Shown: one piece after another, positions 1 through 8,347 of the stretch
Numbering within the stretch: the first letter of the stretch is position 1
Layout of the letters: every line of letters begins with the position of its first letter
Assembly (NCBI GenBank): GCA_004325065.1
Contig: PITI01000413.1
Location: 1 to 12,855, forward strand
Direction of reading: 5' to 3'
Length of the DNA: 12,855 nt
Source: Hamiltosporidium magnivora
Taxonomy: Eukaryota; Microsporidia; Dubosqiidae
Translations under genes and position numbers: made by a program
The notes under the pieces: model-generated
What the model was told of the DNA's origin: nothing
What the model saw: the letters and a program-made list of their open reading frames with translations, nothing else
Databases searched by the model: none

Positions 1-329
1 TTTCTGCTAAATTATTTGATAAAAATTACTGTATCTCATTTACTGAACAAAGAAATATTTAATGAAATATTTTGCTCATATATAAAACTCAGAAATAAAA
101 TATTTAATTCCTATTCTAATTTCATTAACTATATTTAAATTAAGGTGGAGGAGGATAACCATATAAAAAACATCTGCTGGGCAATGAGTATGTAAAACAG
201 GTATGAAAATGGTTGTTTAAATTTTTAGTAGGAAAAAACTACACTAAATTTTTGATTTTTCCATTGGAGTCTATATTAGGAGGTTTATGACATAGCGAAA
301 CTTTTTCAACAAATATATTTTGTAGTTGC
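1..329. other. A+T-rich spacer, nothing recognised
   Basis: No long open frame, repeat or RNA gene is visible. A short purine-rich patch near 143-160 is the only local change in composition. Confidence 0.5.
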
Positions 330-790
330 TATGTAACTAAATCGCAGACCGCAACTGAACTTGAGGGTAATTGCCATGTATAAGTATGGAAACCTGGCCT
401 TTATCTCTCGGGTTAAAGACTTAGCGCCTGGGAGATATAAAAATCAAAACCATTAAGCCGGGAGAGCTCGGTAGCAGGTTATATCTGTTGTTATGATATT
501 GCACTGTCTAGATGGACCCCATGGAAGCCGCCGAAATATATTTTCGCTAAAAGTTTTGGTTCAGCTGGTTTCGAGTTGATGGTGATACACTTAGCCTTGT
601 GAAAGTCCAGGGTAGGCTTCGGCCTTCGATTATACTTCATGCAACGGACATTAACGAACTCCGGGCAACTGCCTCGCCTATTAATAAGTTTCTGCACACC
701 TGTTTGACGAAAGGCTTTGGGACATGGGTATCGCAGGAAGTCTGATGGAGTGTTGAGATGGCAGTAATTTATGTTAAACCTAGAACTGCC
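330..790 (-). mobile_element. G+C-rich relic, probable decayed mobile element
   Basis: Composition changes abruptly from A+T-rich flanks to near-balanced base use, with CG-containing words that are rare elsewhere in the window. On the minus strand one frame is open from stop to stop for 99 codons (790 down to 494, stop TAA at 491-493). It has no ATG near its beginning; the first start-like codon is a GTG at 695-697. Its translation is rich in K, P and C and ends in a stretch reading FGGFHGVHLDSAIS. I recognise no catalytic motif or domain. A small hairpin is possible at 402-437 (TATCTCTCGG against CCTGGGAGATA). Base use so unlike the neighbourhood suggests inserted foreign or transposon DNA. 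I have an unverified impression that similar sequence occurs as dispersed repeats in arthropod genomes. The ends are not defined: I see no terminal repeats or target-site duplication. Confidence 0.45.
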
Positions 791-894
791 TTAATATCAT
801 GGAAACAAATATAACACTTGCCACTGTTTGAAAAAGATGTGATGCTTTTAAATAAATAAAATACTTATTAGCTCATTTAGCAGACATCTAGTCT

Positions 895-1020
895 ATAATA
901 AAAAGATCTTGGCGGGCCAGATGCAGAAGATCTCTGAAAAGTTGCCAAAGACCAGATAAGATGTACCACGGGTGCTAGTTTGTTGATAACGCTATAAAAA
1001 TCTACTAAAACCGGGTTGTG
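895..1020. other. Minor G+C-richer patch, possible continuation of the 330-790 relic
   Basis: After about 100 bases of A+T-rich sequence, base composition rises again between about 904 and 1015. The six-base palindrome AGATCT occurs twice, at 904-909 and 928-933. The patch could be the far end of the element at 330-790, split by A+T-rich drift or insertion. No open frame or known motif supports this, so the link is inferred from composition and closeness only. Confidence 0.2.
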
Positions 1021-3210
1021 TCAAATTAAACACAGAATTCAGAAATTTTGATCATTTCATTAGTATTTTACCAAAAATCAAAAAATACAATGTAGTGCTC
1101 GCTTTCTAATATTTCACTCGAAATCTCTTTTTTTCTGATTTTATAGCTTACATTCCTTGAGTTTTTAGATAATGCACGTATTCTTAGTTGAAATCAATAT
1201 TCCAAAATAGAGTAAAGAGCATAACTAAATTTATAACCCGTGTAAAGACTGCCCGCACATTATCATGATTACTACGTTTTTCATTTTTAAAATTTACAAA
1301 GCAAAAACTGAAAACTGCAAAGAAAAGGCTCGAAAAAAATATTTATAATTTTATTTGATCAAGTTCACACTCAGGTGTCCAGGTTAATTATAGAAATCAA
1401 CTATTAAAATTTTATGAATAATGAAATTTCGTAATGCGTGACATCAGGTGATCTATAACACTAAGAACATAACTAGAACATAGTGGATATACAATACAAA
1501 GAATGTATAATCGCTTGAGGATAATGAAAAAATGTAAAGGAAATGCCGGGGTCTTCTTAGAAATGGTTATTATTATAGATTCTGGCAAATATTGTAAAAT
1601 ATGATTTCTACAATTAAAATTGGTTTTAAAGAAATTTTGAAGGTGTGAATTTATTAGAAATTCTTTTTGCTAATAATAACTTAGGCTGAGCCTCAAATAT
1701 CTATATAAGAATTATAAATTTGTTATATAGATGACATGATTGAAAATAAATCTATTTAGAACTGTCTTTAAAAACTTTAAATTTAAAAATCGACTTGATA
1801 TAGGTCATATTATTTTCACTAGATATAAATTTGAACTTATAATGTTAAATATATGTGAGATGGTTTAGGAAATATTCAAATTATAAACTCTCGGTGTCAT
1901 ATGTTTATTTAAATCTCCAAAGAAGATTTAATAGATTTATTATACCATCATCTCATTTTTGGGAATTATTTTCGATTTCTTTTTATATTAAATTAAATAA
2001 CCATTTTCTCTGATATTCTAGTTCTTATTTATAACTTTATAAAATAATGGAGAGCAGAAAAATTTTATTTGAATAATTAACTGAGATAAAAATAATTTCG
2101 ATTTGATAATCATGGTATTCAATGCTTTATTATCGGCATTCTTAATTTACAATAAGATATAATATATTATGGCTTTTACAAAATTAAAACTTGTCGAAAA
2201 TATTTATTTCTTTATATATAGAATTTAATTTGCAGTATCATATATCTATAACGATTTTAAAGTTTGTTACGGCATAAAAGTTAAGTATGAATAAAACAAA
2301 TTTTTCATAAATTTGTCATTCTATTGAAAAATTTAAAATAAAATTGTAAATTTATAAATTTAAACAAAATTTAAGTAAAGATCTCGTAAAAAATGATTTA
2401 TTAAAGTTATTAATAATGTGAGTCATAGGTTTATTAATACAATAAATAGTATTATTTGCTAAATTTTTCAATATTAATAATGATTTAGAACATCCACATA
2501 GTTTTTATGGAATACAACTTATCATATTCATATAAAATTATTGTTTAATATCAATTGGTTTGGACTATATTGTGATTTTTGATGTATGTTTATCAGTCAT
2601 CGGTAGTTCTCTTCCATATGAATATATTCTCAATGCCTAAATATCATGCCAGTCCAATCATTTTCTTTTTTCTCGTACATTTATGGTTGATTTATAAATT
2701 TCACAGGTTTTATTTGTTCTAAAATTTATTTTGAGGATCTATAAGGCTAATAGTTATTAAATTTTAATCTTTAAATAGGTTTCTGAAGTTTTACATTTAT
2801 TATATTATGAAATTAAACTTATAAAGATTATTTTTGCCTAATTTGTTCTTTTGTATTCCATTTTGATGATTTCTTATAATTCAATAATATGTATGGTTCT
2901 TTCCTTATTTTTTATAGTTAAATATATCTACGATGTAACACTTTTTTTAGAATTCTCTTTGAGCTTTAAATATATTTTATTTCAAATAGAAAATCAAATT
3001 TTATCTATCCATATTCCTCACTAAATTCCTTGATATATGTGTTGTTTTTAATTTTAAATTTTCGGATTCTGTAAGTTATCAATTTTTATTTTGTTTTTAA
3101 CTTATTATTTCTCTTGGGTTGCTTCTAATTTTCTTTTAATTTCAATAAAATATTCTGTAATTTAAAACAAAGTTTTCAATTTAAAATTTTTCTTTCTTTA
3201 AACCTTCTTT
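1021..3210. other. Long A+T-rich intergenic region
   Basis: Stops are dense in all frames I read and I find no convincing gene. The only coding-like trace is a 26-codon frame starting at 1524, described under findings. From about 2540 onward the + strand becomes visibly T-rich. Confidence 0.5.
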
Positions 3211-3213
3211 TGA

Positions 3214-3224
3214 GGGAGGGGGGT
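3214..3224 (+). repeat. G tract, left arm of an 11-bp inverted repeat
   Basis: The tract reads GGGAGGGGGGT and is the exact reverse complement of ACCCCCCTCCC at 3570-3580, 345 bases away. G-runs of this length are rare in this A+T-rich window. The sequence between the arms is T-rich and holds no gene I would defend. Confidence 0.55.
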
Positions 3225-3569
3225 ATTTCTTGTTTCGACAGTTTCATTTCTGTTTCTTTTTTTTTCTTTATTTTCGATATATCATAAGTAGTTATTCAAA
3301 CTCGATAATATCTTTTTTTTTCTGTATTTCCGCATATTATGCTCTAAATTATATTTTTCTTGGTTTTACGATTCTAATATACTTTTTATGCTTTTTCAAA
3401 AAGTTTTCGGTTCTTAAGATCATTTTTTGATCTTAGCTTTACAACCCTATCAATCCGCTTTCATTCTGAATGACATTTGTGTAACAGAATTCTAGTGTTC
3501 CACACCACCTTCACATAATTCTCTTTCAACTTGCATTTCAGTATTATCTTCGACGTTCCATAGCAACTA
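3225..3569. other. T-rich spacer between the G and C tracts
   Basis: The + strand has long T-runs. They create a 66-codon open frame at 3230-3430 that begins at TTG and encodes mostly F, I, Y, S and L. I judge that frame a product of T-richness, not a gene. Confidence 0.45.
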
Positions 3570-3580
3570 ACCCCCCTCCC
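3570..3580 (+). repeat. C tract, right arm of an 11-bp inverted repeat
   Basis: The tract reads ACCCCCCTCCC, followed by CAATCG. It mirrors the G tract at 3214-3224. The run CCCCAATCG resembles the CCCCAATGG that begins the nucleoporin gene at 7701, but there is no ATG here and the frame that would follow closes after about 19 codons. It could be the start signal of a lost gene or simply half of the inverted pair. Confidence 0.45.
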
Positions 3581-5029
3581 CAATCGTATCTTTAATTTGT
3601 TCTTATGGTATCCTGCCTATAGATGCTTTGATGCATTCGTAAAATACACTTCGATTTTTATAGCTTATTATTTCCGGTAAGATATTGCTTCTGAATTATT
3701 CATAATTTCTGGGTTTTTTCGCTCTATAAATACTTTTTTTTCGAACAAATTTGTTTCCTGATTAGGAAAATTTATATTTTCAGAATATTCTATGATATTC
3801 TTACATTCGTTTATGGAAGAAAAATCTCAAAAATTTTATAGCTTTGATTAAATTTGTTATGAATTGCATTGTTCTAGATCAAATCCACCTTTTGCCCATT
3901 AAAAGTAGTAGCAATTTTGGAAATAGAACTAGTTCTAGATAAAGCTTAATATTATAATTTATAGTAATCATTACTTCTCGAAACTAAATTTTATAATAAG
4001 AAATTTCATATTTGATATTGTATTTGCTTTATATAAAATTTGTATACTACTCAAATGCAAGATCTAAATAAAAGAGTTAAACTTTTCGATCAAAAATAAT
4101 ATATATAAACAATTAAAAAGTATTTTAAATAGTTTTTTTTATGAGATTTTGGAGAATTTCCGTCTGTTTAATTAAATTATATTTTTGGTGTTATTTTTTA
4201 TTTATTAGAAATTCGTAGAGTGTGTGCTTCAATTCCTCATAATTTAATAACGTATTGGTGAATATAGTTCACCAAAAATACTTTAAAATTTAAGTTTATT
4301 TGATGTAGTTTTTTTCGCTTATTTCAATATGAAATTATCTTTTTTTGCAAAAGTAATTTAGATTCTGGTAAGCAAAAATGTTAACGTATTATGATTAAAT
4401 AAAGCTTTCACTTATAAAATTATTTTCTGATTTAAGATTAAAGTTTCAAATTGAATAATTGTAAGATTTTTAAGCAAAAAACAAAGTAAATAATTTTTTG
4501 TAAGTATTTAAAAATTTTGCTTCAAATTCTAATTTGCCAAAAAAAACTTTAAAATTATTTGCTTTGCATTGTAACTTTTTTTAAGTTTTATTCTACCAAT
4601 ATAGATACATTTATAGTCAGAGTAGGTTTTGAAGCAAACAAATTGAAATACGATCTATGATTGTAACTTGGTACTTATAAAACCTTAAATAATTTAGAAT
4701 AAAATCGTCTTCAGATTCTTTGATTTAAACGATTTCAATCTATAACCAGATAGTATTATAATTTTAACAATAAAAGCTCAAAACAAAAAACAACTTCAGA
4801 AAAAGGATTAATTCATATATAATCCTGGAAATTTAATTTTTGATTTTGTTTGGAAAATAATATATTTTACTTAAGAAATCTATAAAATAGTCAGTGTCCG
4901 TCAATTTTTTAGAAATACCTGACAAAGAAGTATGAACATTGTTTAAAGTGTATTTTATGATGCTTTCTATTAGATCGGCCTGTACTAGAATCTGTATGTA
5001 CCTTTACAAATTTTAGTTTTTTTTTATAG
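3581..5029. other. A+T-rich intergenic region with a fold-back repeat
   Basis: No gene is seen. The only structure I can support is the imperfect inverted repeat annotated at 4482-4566. Confidence 0.5.
4482..4566. repeat. Imperfect inverted repeat, 16-bp arms
   Basis: The left arm CAAAGTAAATAATTTT (4482-4497) pairs with the right arm AAAATTATTTGCTTTG (4551-4566) at 15 of 16 positions, with 53 bases between. The arms could be the ends of a very small decayed fold-back element. In such A+T-rich DNA chance pairing of this quality is possible. Confidence 0.3.
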
Positions 5030-5224
5030 ATATATTTTAATCCAGAGAAATCTTTCAAAATTAGTAACTATGCGGTCTCCGAAATATCCGAAAAAGTCGA
5101 GCGATCAACATAGTTATTGGTTGGGTATAATCAAACTCGAGATCTTGAAATCGCTAATTTTAAGGGATTAATGCGTTTATAAGTCACAAAATCAAAGGTG
5201 AACATCTATGTATGTCTGGTTTAG
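5030..5224 (+). pseudogene. Possible short coding relic
   Basis: Between 5030 and 5224 one + frame has only two internal stops (TAG at 5111-5113 and TAA at 5180-5182) before the TAG at 5222-5224. Base composition is richer in G+C at about 5065-5165 than in the flanks. The translated pieces have a soluble-protein look with mixed charges (E, K, R, S, N) rather than the F/I/L-rich output of random A+T-rich DNA. No start codon or C-run precedes the frame, and I recognise no family. It may be a fragment of a transposon or host gene, or chance. Confidence 0.2.
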
Positions 5225-5700
5225 GTAATATAAAAATTTTGAGAAATTCATGTAAGATTAAAAATTGTGTTCGACCAATTTATTTTTGCCAATCAAATTT
5301 TGATATATAATAAAATTTTAGACCAGCTATCCCTATTAAAATGTATGGCTTTTGGCATGAAATAAGTCATATTGTGTAATCCAACTCAAAAATCATGAAA
5401 AATGTTTTGATAACAATAAATAAAAGGTTTTTCATTATAAAAACATCGCTTTTATCTCCAAAAAACGCTCGAATATATTAACACTATTTTGCAAACAAGA
5501 GTATAAAGTAATTTTTTCTGTGCTAAAACTTAAGAAATAATAATTGTCTCGCTAAGAAAATTATTCAACGATTCTGGTATTTGCTGCTGATCCGCACTTA
5601 TTTTTTTTATAAATGTAAGTTTTTTATAATTTATCAATATACCAGTTTAAATAACAATTCAGAGAATATATCTGAATCATTTTCATCATCTTCGGAACTA
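5225..5700. other. A+T-rich intergenic region
   Basis: No gene is supported. A 68-codon frame without ATG runs from 5527 to 5733, ending inside the repeat copy at 5701, and is more likely chance. Confidence 0.4.
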
Positions 5701-5870
5701 CAGCTCGGCACGGGCCTTGGCTTCCCTAAGTAATGCCGCTAACCAGTCTCGTTCCAGTGAGTTCGTTTACTTTTTTGGGTTTCGTAACAAGGTGGTTTTA
5801 AATGGTGGAACATTAACCCTATGCTTAATCCCAACTAGAAGACCAGTTCCTTTTAGTCGCCTCTTGGTAA
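5701..5870 (+). mobile_element. Repeat copy A of a diverged inverted pair
   Basis: This G+C-richer segment is clearly related to the reverse complement of 6111-6285. The best-kept block, 5841-5865, matches the complement of 6116-6140 at 23 of 25 positions. A second block at 5742-5768 matches the complement of 6214-6240 well, and the whole alignment is about three-quarters identical by eye. On the inner side the match stops after about 5866, where the sequence turns A+T-rich, so copy A looks truncated there. No coding frame spans the repeat. A dispersed non-coding repeat family (SINE-like or a non-autonomous DNA element) is the simplest reading; I cannot name the family. Confidence 0.7.
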
Positions 5871-6110
5871 GATATTAATATAAAATTTTAAAAAAAATTT
5901 AAGAATTAATCGAATTGCAACCATTTTAGGATTTTTAGGCAGCCCTTATTGAATATGAAAATCACTCCTCTATATTTAAATATCTGTTGTTTTTGAGATG
6001 AAGTAAGGCACATATCGGGAAAAAATATAATTTAGTAAAAAATGGAATATAAAAGTACATATGGAATTAAGGAGTGTATAGAGACTAACAGCTCAGAGTT
6101 TTCCCGTTCT
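5871..6110. other. A+T-rich spacer between the repeat copies
   Basis: The sequence has ordinary local composition up to about 6080 and no open frame of note. The last 30 bases or so (6085-6110) are G+C-richer and probably belong to copy B, which seems to extend further inward than copy A. Confidence 0.4.
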
Positions 6111-6285
6111 ATCGTAAGAAGCGACTAAAAGGGACTGGTCCTCAAGGTTAGGAGTTTGGCGTTAGGATAAAAACCCATCCTTTAAAATCATCTTGTCACG
6201 AAATCAAAAACAGCAAACGAACCCACTGAAAAGAGACTGGTAGAGGGTATTACCGAGGGAGGCCAGGACTCATACAGGGCAGTGG
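6111..6285 (-). mobile_element. Repeat copy B, opposite orientation to copy A
   Basis: This segment is the reverse-complement relative of 5701-5870. The conserved block 6116-6140 reads on this strand as a run containing GCGACTAAAAGGGACTGGTC. The outer end, near 6241-6285, still aligns with 5701-5741 but less well. The two copies point towards each other with about 240 bases between. Differing lengths and about one-quarter divergence favour two independent old insertions, or a decayed fold-back element, over a recent duplication. G+C-richer sequence continues to about 6350. Confidence 0.7.
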
Positions 6286-6325
6286 TGCTTAAAATAAATG
6301 AATATGAAATAACAGGGAATATAGA

Positions 6326-6347
6326 CCGGGGTGCATTTTTGACCCGG
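6326..6347. repeat. Small hairpin beside repeat copy B
   Basis: CCGGG (6326-6330) can pair with CCCGG (6343-6347) across a 12-base loop. The hairpin sits in the G+C-richer tail of the repeat region and may be part of the same element. Confidence 0.3.
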
Positions 6348-7161
6348 AAATATATCAAACCATCATTAGATTGGAACTAAATAGAACACGAGATGAAGTT
6401 GAACAAATATTATACTTCTTTTTAACAATTTATAACTAAAATTTTCGTAGTGTTGATAAAAGTATTTCTGGCTATAAAATTTCCTGAAAATCTGATGTGT
6501 GCTATGAAATACCATTTTTTGATATGATTCTGTTCTTTATACTACATTTAAAAGTGCAATTACAAATTTCTAAATCTGTAGTAATTTTTTAGTAGGAGGT
6601 CTATAAAGTAACAAAATAATATACTTACAAACCTTATTAATCCTATATTTTCTTGAAATGAGATTCTATTTATACGAATACTAAATATTATAATCTCACG
6701 ACTCGCTTATCAAAAATTAAGCTTATTAAGCATGAATCATGTTTATACCTTCTTTAAGTTATCTTATCTTATTTCGACTTTAAGTAAAGACATATTGAGT
6801 TTGAAAATTCTCAAGCCAGTAACCAAACATATTGTGTGGATGCAGCATATCTGTTGTCGATAGTTACTATCTTTATTTTTCTTAAAACTTGTCTCCTAGG
6901 ATACCTTCAAATTATTGATTGCAAACTATTGAAATTTAAGATAAATATCTGATCTTTACATAAAAATTTCTTAACTCTTCGATTTAAACAAAGAAGTTGT
7001 ATTAATTCATATTTCTTCATTATGATATAATTTCTAAACCAGCCATTCTAAGATAATCAGTCTTTTATTTACAGTTTTTATTCATAATTTTCCTAGGTTT
7101 TGTTTTTTCTACAGAAATTCTTTATATTTTGGTTTAATCTAAAGATAATTAAGAAGAAACC
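6348..7161. other. A+T-rich intergenic region
   Basis: I see no gene, RNA or clear repeat in this stretch. Confidence 0.5.
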
Positions 7162-7250
7162 CAAACTTATAATCAAAAAACAAACTTATAATTAAAAAAC
7201 AAACTTATAATCAAAACCCAAACTTATAATCAAAGAAACAAACTTAGAGA
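7162..7250 (+). repeat. 19-bp tandem repeat, about 4.6 copies
   Basis: The unit is CAAACTTATAATCAAAAAA. Copies begin at 7162, 7181, 7200, 7219 and 7239, giving spacings of 19, 19, 19 and 20. The first three differ only in a base or two in the A-rich tail, and the last breaks off as CAAACTTAGAGA. It is a minisatellite about 450 bases upstream of the nucleoporin gene. Low divergence between units suggests recent slippage or expansion. Confidence 0.9.
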
Positions 7251-7409
7251 GGTCTTGTCACTGTTCCGTTTTTTTTAAAAGCCACGCTTAAATTTACAAT
7301 ACCATACCAAGTTATCATATAAAGTATTATTTCTATATTACAATTATAACTAAGAATTAACTTAATAATTAAAGGTTGTATTCACTAAGTAAATTATAAT
7401 TTGCATAGA

Positions 7410-7554
7410 TTCCTATTCCTATTTCTATTCTTAGTTCTATTCTTAATTATTTTCCTATTTCTATTCTTGGTTCTACCTAAATTTATTTTCTTATTTATAT
7501 TCCTATTTCCATCTATATTTCGATCCTTAATTCTATCTATATTTATTTTCTTTA
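7410..7554 (+). repeat. Pyrimidine-rich degenerate repeat (TTCTAT/TTCCTAT words)
   Basis: The + strand consists of T and C words separated by single A residues, built from TTCTAT, TTCCTAT and ATTTATTTTC. Longer copies are nested inside: 7416-7439 and 7452-7475 match at 23 of 24 positions (period 36), and 7471-7492 resembles 7531-7552 (period 60). This pattern fits repeated slippage and duplication. It ends about 150 bases before the nucleoporin start and might act as an upstream pyrimidine tract, but no function is shown. Confidence 0.8.
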
Positions 7555-7644
7555 GCAGAATGTATTATTTATTGTAAAAATACCTATATCTTAATATTCT
7601 AATATCTTTGTACCTCCCTACAAGTATAATAAGTAAGAACCCTC

Positions 7645-7680
7645 TTTTGGTTTTCTTTTTTATGCATTTAAAAACCAAAA
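7645..7680. promoter_or_regulatory. Perfect 10-bp inverted repeat upstream of the nucleoporin gene
   Basis: TTTTGGTTTT (7645-7654) and AAAACCAAAA (7671-7680) are exact reverse complements with a 16-base loop containing ATGCAT. The pair ends 25 bases before the ATG. It could be a binding site for a dimeric factor or, if transcribed, a 5' hairpin. Its placement is suggestive but function is inferred. Confidence 0.4.
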
Positions 7681-7696
7681 AATATGAAAAAAATGT

Positions 7697-7705
7697 TAAA
7701 CCCCA
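7697..7705 (+). promoter_or_regulatory. C-run start motif (TTAAACCCC) before the ATG
   Basis: CCCC at 7701-7704 lies one base before the ATG at 7706, preceded by TTAAA. In microsporidia a short CCC- or GGG-like motif just upstream of the start codon is a known mark of many genes and is tied to transcription initiation close to the ATG. It supports the chosen start over the out-of-frame ATGs at 7684 and 7693 and implies a very short 5' untranslated region. Confidence 0.65.
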
Positions 7706-8332
7706 ATGGAAAAGACAACTATTTATCAAAAAGAAAAAGAAATTTTACAACAAATAGAATCTTTAGAATCTTCATACAACGAAATGTCACCTTTATATAA
7801 ATTTAAATACATTTTTTATAACATTGTTTCTCAACCTATTGAGACATGTCCTATAGATTTTCCTGTACATTTATGGGAAAGGGCTATAAGAAATGCACCT
7901 GCTTTAAATACCGTACCAGTAGTAGTTAAGGGGTATAACGGATTAGAAGAAAGAAGAAAGCGACAAATAGATGTAACAACAAAAATTAAAGAATCTTTAG
8001 AATCTTTGTGTTTAAGAACAGGTAAGTTAAAAATGAGAACAGAAAATATAACGTGTAGACTTAAAAATGCAGGTGACAGTTATAAAAAGCTTTTTAGTAA
8101 AATTTATTGTAATATTCGTCAGAATAATACGACTGGTTTGACAGGTGAGTTGTTTAGATTGAAGGGGTATATTAATGAGATTGGGATAAGAAAAGCAAAT
8201 TCTATTAATAAAGATTATAAAGAACAGGTAATTAACACACTAGGTTCTTTTAAAAATTTGGGGGTTAAAATGTTGCAGGATTTAGAAAATGATTTAAAGG
8301 TTTTGGAATCAAAAAAAAATAATTTAATTTAG
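7706..8332 (+). CDS. NUP54: Nucleoporin Nup54/Nup57-like protein, FG-less
   Basis: The 208-residue protein matches my knowledge of the conserved C-terminal region of Nup54 (yeast Nup57), a member of the Nsp1/Nup62-Nup58-Nup54 complex that lines the central channel of the nuclear pore. In order: a short helix (about 5-24); the motif YKFKYIFYN (31-39); LWERAIRNAP (56-65); VPVVVKGYNGLEERRKRQ (70-87); then a helical, coiled-coil-like region to the C-terminus, with a second conserved-looking stretch GELFRLKGYINEIGI (147-161) and a charged end. These are the landmarks of the Nup54 core: the FYN motif, W-E-A-x-x-x-x-P, the PV-x-x-x-G-x-x-x-L-x-x-R block, and the coiled coil that pairs with Nup62/Nsp1 and Nup58. 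No FG, GLFG or FxFG repeats occur, whereas animal and yeast relatives are about 500 residues and carry an N-terminal FG domain. The start at 7706 is backed by the adjacent CCCC; stops precede it, so no FG region is hidden upstream in frame. The gene is intact and intronless. Base use shifts in the last third: C becomes rare and G-runs appear, continuing into the array downstream. Family assignment is by eye. Confidence 0.75.
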   Translation: MEKTTIYQKEKEILQQIESLESSYNEMSPLYKFKYIFYNIVSQPIETCPIDFPVHLWERAIRNAPALNTVPVVVKGYNGLEERRKRQIDVTTKIKESLESLCLRTGKLKMRTENITCRLKNAGDSYKKLFSKIYCNIRQNNTTGLTGELFRLKGYINEIGIRKANSINKDYKEQVINTLGSFKNLGVKMLQDLENDLKVLESKKNNLI

Positions 8333-8341
8333 ATGTGTAGA

Positions 8342-8347
8342 AATAAA
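8342..8347 (+). terminator. Putative polyadenylation signal AATAAA
   Basis: AATAAA begins 10 bases after the TAG stop (8330-8332) and is followed at once by a G-run and a GT-rich stretch, the usual order of a cleavage and polyadenylation site. Very short 3' untranslated regions are common in microsporidia. The hexamer alone is frequent in A+T-rich DNA, so position is the main support. Confidence 0.4.

Noticed and set aside
513..543. CCCCATGG at 517-524 as a microsporidian-type gene start
   Set aside because: The frame closes after nine codons and lies inside the G+C-rich relic.
491..697. 68-codon minus-strand protein starting at GTG
   Set aside because: As a gene it lacks an ATG and any known domain. 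The open frame continues upstream to 790, so it is better treated as part of a G+C-rich relic.
3230..3430. 66-codon frame rich in F, I, Y and S
   Set aside because: It begins at TTG, lies in a strongly T-rich strand where stops are scarce, and has no start motif.
5327..5379. CCC followed by ATG at 5341
   Set aside because: The C-run is separated from the ATG by eight bases and the frame closes after 12 codons.
5527..5733. 68-codon open frame with an S/N-rich end
   Set aside because: It has no ATG, ends inside repeat copy A, and runs of this length are expected a few times by chance in the window.
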